From the NCBI GenBank assembly GCA_910589395.1, contig CAJUTL010000009.1:21863-85862 (forward strand): a stretch of 64,000 nucleotides of DNA, given 5' to 3'. The position numbers and the translations under genes are program-made. Below the pieces are notes generated by a model that saw only the letters and a list, made by a program, of their open reading frames with translations, made no database searches and had not been told where the DNA came from. Origin of the DNA: an uncultured Oscillospiraceae bacterium. Lineage in GTDB: Bacteria > Bacillota_A > Clostridia > Oscillospirales > Acutalibacteraceae. Numbering within the stretch: position 1 is the stretch's first letter; each line of letters starts with the position of its first letter. Of this stretch, positions 18,660 through 27,965 are shown in pieces.

Positions 18660-19604
18660 ATGTCTATTTTAGACGCTATTATTCAGGGAATCATTCAGGG
18701 CGCTACTGAGTTCCTGCCGGTTTCCAGCAGTGGTCACTTGTCCATTTCACAGCATATGTTCGGCATTGAGCTGCCGGGGATCTTGTTCGATATCATGCTT
18801 CATTTAGGCACTCTGATCGCGGTGATCTTTGTTTATCGCGGTTTAGTTTGGCGGCTGATTAAGGAGTTTTTTGCCCTGTGCGGAGATATTGTTCACCGGC
18901 AATTCAAGTGGAGCGAAATGAACCAGGACCGCAGGCTGTTGATGATGCTATTCATTGGGCTGCTGCCTCTGTTCCTCCTGTTTTTACCCATTCCAGGTAC
19001 CGGAATGAAGGTAAAGGATTTTTCTGAGCAGCTTGCTTCCGACAAGGGGATCGTGATCGAAGGCCTGGCGCTTCTCGCCACCAGCACTTTGCTCTTTCTG
19101 GGAATCGTGGCCAACAAGCGGATGCGTCAGGAAAAAGCAGTGGTCAACCGGGAGGGAAAAAAAGTAGCCGCCAAGGGCAGAAGAAAAATACATACCATCG
19201 ATGCTCTTTTGATCGGACTTACCCAGTGCCTGGCCGCAATTTTTCCTGGCCTGTCCCGTTCCGGCTCTACCTTGTCCGTGGGGCTGCTTCGGGGCATTAA
19301 TCAGCAAACGGCGCTGGACTACTCCTTTGTACTGGGAATTCCTTCCATTGCGGCGGCTGCGCTTGTGTCTTTAAAGGATCTGGGCTCGGCGGGGGCAAAG
19401 ATTGGTGCCGCTCCGCTGATAGTAGGAATGCTTACGGCAATGATCGTCGGATTTCTAGCCATTAAGCTGTTAAAATGGATCGTAACTACCAACAAGCTGG
19501 AGATATTTGCTTACTACACACTGATTGCTGGCGGTGTGATCACGATTTTGGGAATTATTGAACATGTGATGGGGCAGAATCTGTTTACCGGACGCCCCCT
19601 GTAA
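18660..19604 (+). CDS. uppP: Undecaprenyl-diphosphatase UppP (BacA family)
   Basis: 314 residues. The N-terminal AIIQGIIQGATEFLPVSSSGHLSISQHMFG contains the catalytic (E)FLPVSSSGH motif; the second conserved region is FPGLSRSGSTLSVGLLRGI. Eight hydrophobic segments can be drawn. It dephosphorylates undecaprenyl pyrophosphate at the membrane to recycle the carrier for peptidoglycan synthesis, and confers bacitracin tolerance when abundant. The Lys/Arg-rich loop between helices (about residues 155-180) is longer than in E. coli. TAAGGAGG precedes the start. Confidence 0.95.
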   Translation: MSILDAIIQGIIQGATEFLPVSSSGHLSISQHMFGIELPGILFDIMLHLGTLIAVIFVYRGLVWRLIKEFFALCGDIVHRQFKWSEMNQDRRLLMMLFIGLLPLFLLFLPIPGTGMKVKDFSEQLASDKGIVIEGLALLATSTLLFLGIVANKRMRQEKAVVNREGKKVAAKGRRKIHTIDALLIGLTQCLAAIFPGLSRSGSTLSVGLLRGINQQTALDYSFVLGIPSIAAAALVSLKDLGSAGAKIGAAPLIVGMLTAMIVGFLAIKLLKWIVTTNKLEIFAYYTLIAGGVITILGIIEHVMGQNLFTGRPL

Positions 19605-19640
19605 CGTAAAAAACTTTGCTGAAGGAACGGAGGGAGATTT

Positions 19641-22415
19641 TTGGCGGAAAAACGACCGGTATCTTCCGGAAAGAAAAAGACAACGACAAAAAAGGGAACG
19701 CCAGCTTCCGCAAAAAGAAAGCCTGCACAGGGTCAGCATGGGCGTGGTACCCCTTCCCGCCGAATGACGGCAGAATCCATACGCCAGCGCAACCAGATGC
19801 GCGCGGTGGTGCTGTTTGCCTGCTCCATTTTTCTGGCGTGTTTGGTGCTGATCCCTGGAGATAATCTCTGGAAATGGGCTCATGGCGCTTTTCTTGGCAT
19901 ATTTGGAAGTTGGGCGCTGCTGTGGCCAGTGTTGATTATTTATGTGGCTATTGTCACCGCTCTGGACAACCCCAGAGGTTCGATCAGCGGAAAAATATGG
20001 ATGACAGCGCTTATCATTATTCTTTTTTGTGCCACCGGATATATTTTTAGCGCGTCTCTTCCTGCGCCCGGTACGAAGCTGTGGGACTACATAGTTTCCC
20101 TGTATTATCAGAATTCGGGGATCGGCGGCGGTGTAGTCGGTGGAATGCTGGGCTTGCCCCTGATCAAAGCGGTAGGCGGCTTAGGCGCAAAAATCATTGT
20201 GATCTTGCTGCTTTTTGTCGCCGTAATGCTTCTTACCGGTACCACGCTGATCAGCTTGTTCCGCACGATCAAAAAGCCTGTGGACGTTGTTTCGGAAGGG
20301 CTGCAGAACGCACGGCAGAGACGGGAGGAGGAGCGGCTGATCCTGGAAGAGGACAGGGCCGCAAATATCGATATTCCGCTGGAGCCCCGTTCCGCGGCAG
20401 CTGCCATTTCTTCAGAGGCTTCCCGTCTTTTCCCGAAGGCAGAGCCGAAACGGAAAAAGAAGGAGAAAAACGAAAAGCTGGATAAGCTGGGCGAGGTATT
20501 TGGATTTGAAGATCCGCCTCTTGATTTGCCTGTAGAAACGCCGGCTTTACCGCTGCACGAAATGAACCATGGAATAGCGAATTCCCTTTCCGAAACAGCA
20601 GGTAAAGCAGCGGAGGAAGCTGCTTTACCCGTCATAGAGCAAAACATAGCTGCGGAAGTAGCACAAAAATCTGAAATGGAAGATATTGGGGCAGGGGCCG
20701 ATGCAAACACGGATGCTTTTGTAGAATCTACTGCTTCTCAGCTGCATACAGAAGTGCCTTCGAACTTTGCCAAAGAACCCGCCGTACCGGACGAAGTTCA
20801 GGAACTGACCCAGGATTTCATGAAGAAAAAAGAAGAGAATGACCGAAGGGAAGCCACTTCAGAGCAGCAGGCACTGTATCAGGCCGCGGAGCAAATGAAA
20901 ACGGTATATTGTTATCCTCCTGTTACCATGCTCGCTGCCAGTCCCTATTCCGATCCGGCGCAGGAAACGGAAGAACTGCAAACGAACGGACGAATTCTGG
21001 TAGATACCCTGAAAAGCTTCGGCGTGCAGACAAAAATACTGGATATCTGCCGGGGCCCTTCTGTAACGAGATATGAAATACAGCCAGCTGCCGGTGTGAA
21101 AATCAGCAAGATCACAAATTTGTCTGATGATCTGGCGTTGAATTTGGCTGCCACCGGTGTACGTATTGAAGCTCCGATCCCCGGAAAAGCCGCAGTGGGA
21201 ATCGAGGTGCCCAACAAAACAAGGAATACGGTGCGCATGCGGGAACTGATCGAATCCAATTCCTTCCAAACCTCGAAAGGAAAGCTTTCTGTGGCGCTGG
21301 GCCGTGATATTGCCGGACAGCCTGTAGTGGCGGATCTTTCTAAAATGCCCCATTTGCTCATTGCGGGTACTACCGGTTCCGGTAAATCAGTGTGCATCAA
21401 CTCTCTGATCATCAGCATGCTTTACAAGGCCAGCCCGGACGAGGTTCGATTTTTGATGATCGATCCAAAGGCGGTGGAGCTGACAGAATATAACGGTATG
21501 CCCCATATGCTGGTTCCTGTTGTGACAGATCCCCGCAAGGCTTCGGGCGCTTTAGGCTGGGCTGTATCGGAAATGATGAATCGCTATAAGATTTTCGCGG
21601 AATTTAACGTTCGTAATCTGAAGGGCTATAATTCTCTGGCGGAATCACAAAATTTCCAGGATGAAAACGGGCAGCCCATGCCTTTTATGCCGCAGATCGT
21701 CATTGTTATCGATGAGCTTGCTGATCTGATGATGGCTGCTCCGAAAGAGGTGGAAGATTCCATCTGTCGGCTGGCTCAGCTGGCCCGTGCGGCAGGCATG
21801 CATCTGGTGGTTGCCACACAACGTCCTTCCGTTGATGTGGTGACGGGTCTGATTAAGGCCAATATTCCCAGCCGGATCGCGCTTACCGTATCTAATTCTG
21901 TGGATTCCCGTACCATTTTAGACGCAGGCGGCGCGGAAAAGCTTTTAGGAAACGGCGATATGCTGTTTTCTCCGGTAGGGGCCAATAAGCCCGTCCGTGT
22001 ACAGGGCTGTTACGTCAGCGATGATGAAATTTCCTCGATTGTTGAGTTTGTGAAAAAGACGAAAACCATTGAATACGATGAAGCCGTGATTCAGGAAATT
22101 GAGCGAAACGCGGCAAGCGAAGGGGAAAAGGGAGACGCCTCAGACAGCGACGGCGGCTCCAGCGACCCCATGATGGAGGAGGCGATCAAATGCGTGATAG
22201 AGGCCGGGCAAGCCTCTACCTCTTTGCTGCAAAGGCGGCTCCGTTTGGGTTATGCCAGAGCGGGCCGCTTGATCGACGAAATGGAGCAGCTTGGCATTGT
22301 TGGGCCTCATGAGGGCTCCAAGCCTCGCCAGGTGCTTATGACTTACGCGCAGTGGGCGGAAATGCATATGCAGAAAGCTGACCCCGCGCAAACGGAATCG
22401 CTTGATGACGAGTAA
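19641..22415 (+). CDS. FtsK/SpoIIIE DNA translocase
   Basis: 924 residues from a TTG start with GGAGGGAGA upstream. After a basic N-terminus come four membrane helices (about 55-210), then a ~230-residue acidic, low-complexity linker, and the RecA-like motor with Walker A AGTTGSGKSV near residue 578 and Walker B IVIVIDELADLMM. The final ~65 residues are the gamma winged-helix domain (SLLQRRLRLGYARAGRLIDEMEQLGIVGP) that reads polar DNA sequences. It pumps chromosome ends through septa at division or sporulation. Whether it is the FtsK or the SpoIIIE orthologue cannot be decided here; proximity to tepA favours SpoIIIE. The next gene overlaps its end by 11 bp. Confidence 0.95.
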   Translation: MAEKRPVSSGKKKTTTKKGTPASAKRKPAQGQHGRGTPSRRMTAESIRQRNQMRAVVLFACSIFLACLVLIPGDNLWKWAHGAFLGIFGSWALLWPVLIIYVAIVTALDNPRGSISGKIWMTALIIILFCATGYIFSASLPAPGTKLWDYIVSLYYQNSGIGGGVVGGMLGLPLIKAVGGLGAKIIVILLLFVAVMLLTGTTLISLFRTIKKPVDVVSEGLQNARQRREEERLILEEDRAANIDIPLEPRSAAAAISSEASRLFPKAEPKRKKKEKNEKLDKLGEVFGFEDPPLDLPVETPALPLHEMNHGIANSLSETAGKAAEEAALPVIEQNIAAEVAQKSEMEDIGAGADANTDAFVESTASQLHTEVPSNFAKEPAVPDEVQELTQDFMKKKEENDRREATSEQQALYQAAEQMKTVYCYPPVTMLAASPYSDPAQETEELQTNGRILVDTLKSFGVQTKILDICRGPSVTRYEIQPAAGVKISKITNLSDDLALNLAATGVRIEAPIPGKAAVGIEVPNKTRNTVRMRELIESNSFQTSKGKLSVALGRDIAGQPVVADLSKMPHLLIAGTTGSGKSVCINSLIISMLYKASPDEVRFLMIDPKAVELTEYNGMPHMLVPVVTDPRKASGALGWAVSEMMNRYKIFAEFNVRNLKGYNSLAESQNFQDENGQPMPFMPQIVIVIDELADLMMAAPKEVEDSICRLAQLARAAGMHLVVATQRPSVDVVTGLIKANIPSRIALTVSNSVDSRTILDAGGAEKLLGNGDMLFSPVGANKPVRVQGCYVSDDEISSIVEFVKKTKTIEYDEAVIQEIERNAASEGEKGDASDSDGGSSDPMMEEAIKCVIEAGQASTSLLQRRLRLGYARAGRLIDEMEQLGIVGPHEGSKPRQVLMTYAQWAEMHMQKADPAQTESLDDE

Positions 22416-23340
22416 GAAGAAAGCTTCTCAAAACGGAGAAGCAGATTTGGAAAACCGGAAAAAGAGAAAAGCGCTTCTCAAACGCTGCGGCTTGTTGGCG
22501 CTTGCGTTCCTGCTGGTCTTTTCGCTTACTTCTCAGGGAAGGGCTTTTTGGAGAGAGCTGTTTCAAGTTTCGGGATTTGGCGGAACAGCACAGGCGCCTC
22601 TTGCGATCCATGTGCTGGAGGTCGGCAAAGCAGATGCCATTCTGATTGAATGTGAGGGAGAGACGGCTCTTTTAGATGCCGGCACCGCTGTTTCCGGGGA
22701 AGTGATCGTGGATTATATGGCCCGTCACCGAATAGCTTCTCTAAAGTACGCCATTGCCTCTCATCCCGATAACGATCATATCGGCGGTATGAGCCAGGTG
22801 CTTTCCGAGGTGGAGGCTGAGTGCTTTCTTCGAGCTCCTTATTTCAGCAAGAAATATGAAGAAGTTCAGGCGATACTACTAGAACAGGGAATTCCGGAAA
22901 AAATTCTTTCTGCCGGGGATACCATCAATTTGGGAAGCGCGACTCTGCAAGTTTTGGGCCCCATAAAGAAGTATGAAGATACCAATAACAGTTCTCTGGT
23001 CATACGCTTGGAATATCAGGGTTTTACCGCTTTGTTCTGCGGAGATATTGAAGAGGAAGCCGAGCGTGATTTGGCCGAAACTTACGGCGCAGAGATTTCT
23101 TCAAAGCTTTTGAAGGTTCCGCACCATGGAAGCAAAACCTCCTGTACCGATCAGTTTTTGGAACTGGTAGAGCCAGAATACGCTATTGTTTCTGTAGGAA
23201 GAGATCAGAACAACCTTCCGGCGGAATCGGTACTGAAAAGATTGAGTGGTATTTGTGATGAGATCTATCAAACCGACACGGACGGCACTGTGATCTTTAC
23301 CTTTCAGGAAAACCGGGTACAGGTTTTTAGAAACCAGTGA
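22405..23340 (+). CDS. ComEC/Rec2-like metallo-beta-lactamase, membrane anchored
   Basis: About 311 residues. A single N-terminal helix (LLALAFLLVFSLTSQ) anchors an external metallo-beta-lactamase domain. Metal ligands appear in ASHPDNDHIGGM and in KVPHHGSKTSC; the fold and the FTALFCGDIEEEAE strand match the C-terminal domain of ComEC, without its transport channel. Such stand-alone proteins may be nucleases or phosphodiesterases; function is unproven. The ATG lies inside the last codons of the ftsK gene. It is followed by a DUF3006 gene, a recurring partner of this family. Confidence 0.88.
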   Translation: MTSKKKASQNGEADLENRKKRKALLKRCGLLALAFLLVFSLTSQGRAFWRELFQVSGFGGTAQAPLAIHVLEVGKADAILIECEGETALLDAGTAVSGEVIVDYMARHRIASLKYAIASHPDNDHIGGMSQVLSEVEAECFLRAPYFSKKYEEVQAILLEQGIPEKILSAGDTINLGSATLQVLGPIKKYEDTNNSSLVIRLEYQGFTALFCGDIEEEAERDLAETYGAEISSKLLKVPHHGSKTSCTDQFLELVEPEYAIVSVGRDQNNLPAESVLKRLSGICDEIYQTDTDGTVIFTFQENRVQVFRNQ

Positions 23341-23401
23341 AAATAATCAGGCCGCACGGATTTGAACTGTAGTTCAGCACAGAGCAAAAAGGAGAACAAA
23401 T

Positions 23402-23626
23402 ATGACAAAAAAACTTGTGATCGATCGTTTTGAGGGAAAATACGCCATCTGTGAAGATGGGGAGCAAAAATATTTTGCCATTGAAAGTTCGGAGCTTCCG
23501 GCCGGAGCGGCAGCGGGAGCTGTGCTCCTGATTTCTGAAGAGGGAGAGCTTACTTTGGATCTCGAAGAGACAGAGCGCCGCAAAAAGCTCATGGCGGAAA
23601 AGCAGCGGAAAGCTTTTGGCGATTGA
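23402..23626 (+). CDS. DUF3006 domain protein
   Basis: 74 residues, beginning MTKKLVIDRFEGKYAICEDG, with the IDRFEG(K)YAI core that defines DUF3006; a charged helix follows (LDLEETERRKKLMAEKQRKAF). Ribosome site AAAAAGGAG precedes the ATG. Function unknown; the family usually sits beside ComEC-like metallo-beta-lactamase genes, as here, suggesting a joint role. Confidence 0.88.
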   Translation: MTKKLVIDRFEGKYAICEDGEQKYFAIESSELPAGAAAGAVLLISEEGELTLDLEETERRKKLMAEKQRKAFGD

Positions 23627-23641
23627 TTTTTCCAAAAAAGT

Positions 23642-23686
23642 AAAAGAGGAGAAAAAGCAGTGCGTTCCTGCTTTTTCTCCTCTTTT
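23642..23686. terminator. Bidirectional terminator, DUF3006 gene / metH
   Basis: Perfect 19-bp stem AAAAGAGGAGAAAAAGCAG with loop TGCGTTC; A/T ends serve both converging genes. Confidence 0.9.
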
Positions 23687-23697
23687 GTTTCAATATT

Positions 23698-26112
23698 TCA
23701 AACCTGGAGAGATGAATCAGTAAGGTTTTTCAGTTCAGTGGCATAGCGAACGGAGGCCATGGCGTCTTTTCCGTAAAAATCAGCGCCAATGCGGTCTGCG
23801 TATTCCTGGGTCAGCACCGCGCCGCCCACCATGATTTTGCAAAAAGGCGCTTTTTCCCGTAACACAGTGATCGTTTCCTTCATATTTACCACGGTAGTAG
23901 TCATCAGAGCGCTAAGCCCCACAAGCTCCGCGTGCTCCCGCAAAACTGCTTCCAGCACAACCTCCGAGGAAACGTCTTTCCCCAAGTCAATGACATGGAA
24001 CCCATAGTTTTCCAAAAGTACCTTCACAATATTTTTTCCGATATCGTGAACATCACCCTTTACCGTGGCAATTACAACGGTAAATTGAGATTTCTTCTGA
24101 GGGGCAGAGTCTTTTTGTCCCAGCTGCCGCTTGATCGCTTCAAAAGCAGCTTTTGCTGCTTCCGCACTCATTAAAAGCTGAGGCAGAAAAAGAACCTTCT
24201 TCTCAAATTTTTCTCCAACCGCGTCCAGAGCGGGCACAATGTGAGAATTGATGAGCTCCAGTCCGTCTGTGCCGTTCCGGATCATTTTTTCCGCCGCCAG
24301 AAACGCGGCCTCCTTCAACCCTTTTTCGATCGCGGCCCCAAGCTCCTGGGGGTCCTGAGAAGGAGCTGATAGGGGAGGGGATTGCTCCGCCTGGGCGTAG
24401 GCGGCAATATAACCCATACAGCTTTTATCCAGACCGGACAGAGCGCAGTAAGAGCGATAAACGCGCATCATCATTTCCGATTTTGGATTGAGGATCGCGG
24501 CGCTGAGTCCGCTTTGCAGCGCCATCAGGAAGAAGGAAGAGGTAATATTTTCCCGTTGCGGCAAGCCAAATGAAACATTGGAAACCCCTAAAGAGGTAAA
24601 TACTCCAAGCTCACGCCGGATCAGACACAGAGCCTTCAGCGTAACCAAAGCGGCGTCCTGCTCAGCGCTGATCGCCATGGTAAGCGGGTCGATCACAATA
24701 TCCTTTTTTCTGATCCCGTATTGCGTCGCTGTATCTACAATGATTTTAGCCGCTTCCAAACGACCTTCCGCTGTTTCGGGAATACCGTCCTCTGTGATCG
24801 TAAGCCCGATCACCACACCGCCGTATTTTTTTACCAGTGGAAAAATAGCCTCCATAGAGGCGGCCTTTGCCGTTACGGAATTGACCAAGGGCTTTCCGTT
24901 ATAAAGCCGCATGGCGCGTTCCATTGTTTCAGGATCGGAAGTATCAAGCTGCAAGGGGAGGGGGGAAACCGCCTGCAGCTCCTGCACCACCTCGCACATG
25001 AGCGCGGGCTCGTCAATTTCCGGGAGCCCTACATTCACGTCCAAAACATGGGCTCCGGCATCCTGCTGGGTGATCCCTTCCTGTAAAAGATAGGGAATAT
25101 CGTGCTCTCGCAGTGCCTGTTTAAACCGGGATTTTCCGGTGGGATTGATCCTTTCTCCAATGAGAACCGGTAGCGTTCCGAACTCTACCGCTCTGCTGCC
25201 GGAGGTGATCACCGTCCTGTAAGTGGGGGAAAGCGTTTGACAGGGAAGGCCTTTACATTGCCGCACCATGGCTGCAATGTGTTCGGGAGTAGTGCCACAG
25301 CAGCCGCCGACTGCCTGAGCGCCGGCCTGTACAATAGCTTCCATGTGCAGGGAAAATTCCTCAGGAGAAATTTCATAAACTGTTTTTCCGTTTTCCTCCT
25401 TTGGCAGGCCCGCATTGGGATTTACGAGAATCGGAAGATCGGTAAAGGCCCGAAGGGATTTTGTGAAAGCTACCATTTGCTCCGGTCCCAAGCCGCAATT
25501 TAACCCAATGGCATCGGCGCCCAGACCCTCCAGCACCGCCGCCATTACGGAAAGATTGCCGCCTGTCAGCAATTTTCCGGTTTCATCAAAGGTCATGGTA
25601 ACAAATACGGGCAGAGTAGAATTCTCTTTCGCGGCCAGAAGCGCGGCTTTTGCTTCGTAAATATCGGCCATGGTCTCAATTAGAATGCAGTCCGCGCCTG
25701 CTTCTGTACCAGCTGAAATCATTTCCTGAAAAATCTCCACTGCGGCTTCAAAAGCCAAGTCGCCCAAAGGCTCCAGCAGCTTTCCGGTCGGACCGATATC
25801 CAGCGCCACCCAGCCGTGCCCTACATTGGAAACAGCCTTTTTTGCTAAAGTGATCCCCTGAAAGATCACTTCCTGTACAGAGTGGCCGGAATCCGCCAGC
25901 TTACAGCAGTTAGCACCAAAGGTATTGGATTTCAAAATGTCCGCGCCCGCGTTCAAATAGGCGGTATGGATCTCACAGATCTTTTCGGGGAAACGCAAAT
26001 TCCACAGCTCCGGCAGCTCTCCCGGCAGCAGCCCCTGGGCCTGCAAAAGGCTGCCCATGGCGCCGTCAAAAAAAAGCAGCTCTTTTCCAAGCTTTTCTCG
26101 AAGATCGTTCAT
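23698..26112 (-). CDS. metH: Cobalamin-dependent methionine synthase (without activation domain)
   Basis: About 804 residues from the ATG 26112, 8 nt after AAAGGAG. Order: homocysteine-binding barrel with zinc cysteines in LNCGLGPEQM and GGCCGTTPEH; pterin-binding barrel (GERINPTGKSRFKQAL, DVNVGLPEIDE); B12 cap and B12 Rossmann domain with DVHDIGKNIVKVLL carrying the cobalt-ligand histidine. The C-terminal reactivation domain of E. coli MetH is absent and is encoded separately next door. It transfers the methyl group from methyl-tetrahydrofolate to homocysteine. Last gene of the metF-activator-metH operon. Confidence 0.95.
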   Translation of the reverse strand: MNDLREKLGKELLFFDGAMGSLLQAQGLLPGELPELWNLRFPEKICEIHTAYLNAGADILKSNTFGANCCKLADSGHSVQEVIFQGITLAKKAVSNVGHGWVALDIGPTGKLLEPLGDLAFEAAVEIFQEMISAGTEAGADCILIETMADIYEAKAALLAAKENSTLPVFVTMTFDETGKLLTGGNLSVMAAVLEGLGADAIGLNCGLGPEQMVAFTKSLRAFTDLPILVNPNAGLPKEENGKTVYEISPEEFSLHMEAIVQAGAQAVGGCCGTTPEHIAAMVRQCKGLPCQTLSPTYRTVITSGSRAVEFGTLPVLIGERINPTGKSRFKQALREHDIPYLLQEGITQQDAGAHVLDVNVGLPEIDEPALMCEVVQELQAVSPLPLQLDTSDPETMERAMRLYNGKPLVNSVTAKAASMEAIFPLVKKYGGVVIGLTITEDGIPETAEGRLEAAKIIVDTATQYGIRKKDIVIDPLTMAISAEQDAALVTLKALCLIRRELGVFTSLGVSNVSFGLPQRENITSSFFLMALQSGLSAAILNPKSEMMMRVYRSYCALSGLDKSCMGYIAAYAQAEQSPPLSAPSQDPQELGAAIEKGLKEAAFLAAEKMIRNGTDGLELINSHIVPALDAVGEKFEKKVLFLPQLLMSAEAAKAAFEAIKRQLGQKDSAPQKKSQFTVVIATVKGDVHDIGKNIVKVLLENYGFHVIDLGKDVSSEVVLEAVLREHAELVGLSALMTTTVVNMKETITVLREKAPFCKIMVGGAVLTQEYADRIGADFYGKDAMASVRYATELKNLTDSSLQV

Positions 26113-26114
26113 AG

Positions 26115-26747
26115 TCACGGCTCCTTTCTAAACGGACAGGACGGTAAATTACAGGTCATACATTTTCCCACATGGCAGAGGGAAGGATCAGGAGAAAGCC
26201 CGATCACCGCAGTAATGGACTTAAACGGCACCATCAGGCAGCTGTCGGTCAGGCTTACGCCGATTTTTTTGGGGAGCTCCAAAACCGCGAAAAGAAATCG
26301 CTGGTACTCCAGAGAAAAATCTCCGTAGCCAGGGCTGTACCTGGGCCTGAGATACAATCCCCGTTCTGCGGCAAGCCGCTCTAACTCCAGCTGCGCCTGA
26401 TCGGCGCATTCTTCTGTGTAGGCGGCGGCACAGGCCTGCAGAACAGGTACAAAAGACAGCTCGGAAACACTATACCGGCGAATCAAAAAATCCACCTCAG
26501 GGCCTAGAGTCATCGCAAACAAAAAGGCTTCTTTACAGCCCTGTAAATGACGGCACAGGTTTCGGCTGAAAATTTGTGTTTGGCCGATCGTGACAGAATC
26601 TGTTTCCGCACAGATGGGGAAAAGGAGAAAAGTCGATCGAAGCCGTGCAGCGGCTTCGATCTCCCGCTGTGCGCGCGCAATGCTTTCGTCCAGCTTCTCC
26701 GTACCTTCCTGTGCTCCCAAATACCGCAGGATCTCTTTTTTATTCAT
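26115..26747 (-). CDS. Stand-alone MetH activation (reactivation) domain protein
   Basis: About 210 residues. It carries the hallmarks of the SAM-binding activation domain: RPRYSPGYGDFSLEYQ and DSCLMVPFKSITAVIGLS, with the preceding helix holding CADQAQLELERLA. A C-terminal CHVGKCMTCNLPSCPF adds four cysteines that could bind a metal or cluster. In E. coli this is the last domain of MetH; here it is a separate gene 2 bp upstream of metH. It would reductively remethylate inactive cob(II)alamin. A GTG 12 bp upstream is an alternative start; neither start has a strong ribosome site. Confidence 0.9.
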   Translation of the reverse strand: MNKKEILRYLGAQEGTEKLDESIARAQREIEAAARLRSTFLLFPICAETDSVTIGQTQIFSRNLCRHLQGCKEAFLFAMTLGPEVDFLIRRYSVSELSFVPVLQACAAAYTEECADQAQLELERLAAERGLYLRPRYSPGYGDFSLEYQRFLFAVLELPKKIGVSLTDSCLMVPFKSITAVIGLSPDPSLCHVGKCMTCNLPSCPFRKEP

Positions 26748-26773
26748 AGCTTGAATCACGCTTTCACACAGTG

Positions 26774-27640
26774 TCAGGAGGAAGTCAGGATATGGCTCAA
26801 ATTCTGAAAAATCTTTTCCGCGGTTTCCGGACGATTCATGGTATACAGATGAATATATTTCACCCCATTGGCGATCAGGTCAATGATCTGCTCTGTGGCA
26901 TAGGCCACTCCGGCCTGTTCCATAGCCGCGGGGTCTTCGGAAAATTTATCAGCAATCGCCTTAAAGCGGGGAGGAAGCACTGTGTTGGACAGCTCACAGC
27001 TGCGCTTGATCTGCCGGGCGTTGATGACCGGCATAATGCCGGGGATCACCGGAACTGTAATACCCGCCGCCAATACGCGGTAAAGAAAATTGTAGTACAC
27101 ATTGTTGTCAAAAAACATCTGCGTTGTAAGGAAATCACAGCCTGCGTCCACTTTTTCCTTCAAAAACGCAATATCCTTTTCCTTGTGCTCGCATTCCACA
27201 TGCCCTTCCGGGTAGCAGGCCCCGCCAATGCAGAAATCGCCTTGAGAACGGATCTCCCGAATCAATTCAACTGCATAGGAATAATCGCCATCTCCTGTAA
27301 AGTCCTTTGGCTTGTCTCCACGCAGAGCAAGAATGTTCTCAATTCCATTCTGTTTCATTTCTGAAAGTCGGTTTTTGATCTCTTCCCGGCGAGAGCCGCA
27401 GCAGGTCAGATGTGCAAGCGCCGGCGTATTCATTTCTTTTTGGATATGCGCGGCAACCTCCACTGTCTTTTTGGAGGTGCTGCCGCCGGCTCCGTAGGTC
27501 ACGCTGATAAAGTCAGCGCCCATTTCACAAATTCGATCCGCTACCTGAAGCACGTTGTCAAATCCGTTTTCCTTTTTCGGGGGAAAGATCTCACAGGAAA
27601 AAGTGACTTTCTTTTGAGCCAGGAGCTCTTTGATTTTCAT
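26774..27640 (-). CDS. metF: 5,10-methylenetetrahydrofolate reductase
   Basis: About 288 residues. Family motifs: CEIFPPKKENGFDNV near the start, SVTYGAGGST, HLTCCGSRREEI, ILALRGDKPKD, and the FLTTQMFFDNNVYYNFL flavin region. It reduces methylene- to methyl-tetrahydrofolate, which MetH uses directly. Start chosen at the ATG (MKIKELLAQ); a TTG 24 bp earlier is open but overlaps the ribosome site. First gene of the operon; the upstream region carries the repeat module at 27770-27851, and no SAM or cobalamin riboswitch was recognised. Confidence 0.95.
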   Translation of the reverse strand: MKIKELLAQKKVTFSCEIFPPKKENGFDNVLQVADRICEMGADFISVTYGAGGSTSKKTVEVAAHIQKEMNTPALAHLTCCGSRREEIKNRLSEMKQNGIENILALRGDKPKDFTGDGDYSYAVELIREIRSQGDFCIGGACYPEGHVECEHKEKDIAFLKEKVDAGCDFLTTQMFFDNNVYYNFLYRVLAAGITVPVIPGIMPVINARQIKRSCELSNTVLPPRFKAIADKFSEDPAAMEQAGVAYATEQIIDLIANGVKYIHLYTMNRPETAEKIFQNLSHILTSS

Positions 27641-27769
27641 AAGCCCAAATTCATTCCTTTCCAAGCGCAGTTCTCTTCACAATATTTTGAGAAACACCTG
27701 TTGCGCATTGATAACAAAACCCATGCGGATATGATACCATAAGCACTGAAGGTGCGTTGGTATCATGTG

Positions 27770-27851
27770 CCGATTGCCCATTGTGCAAAGCACAAACTGG
27801 GCAAGGCGATTTTAATTTCATAATGTCCACACGCCCTTTGCGGATATTATA
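27770..27851 (-). repeat. Double-hairpin repeat module, copy 1 (upstream of metF)
   Basis: 82 bp matching 57764-57844 at about 87 percent, with ten transitions and a one-base gap. Read on the minus strand: TATAATATCC and GGACATTATG arms, an AAATTAAAAT linker, then the stem TTGCCC/GGGCAA enclosing TTGTGC/GCACAA. It is followed by another hairpin (GATACCA...TGGTATC, near 27733-27766). The rest of 27641-27965 holds no gene. Confidence 0.8.
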
Positions 27852-27965
27852 GCATGCCTGAAAGCTTTTTGAAAGGGATTTGTTGTACCTCCGAAAATCA
27901 GAAAAGGAATGAAGCGGCCGTTCTTTACGTATATCTTTTTCAAAAAAGAGCAGGGAGAAGGCAGT

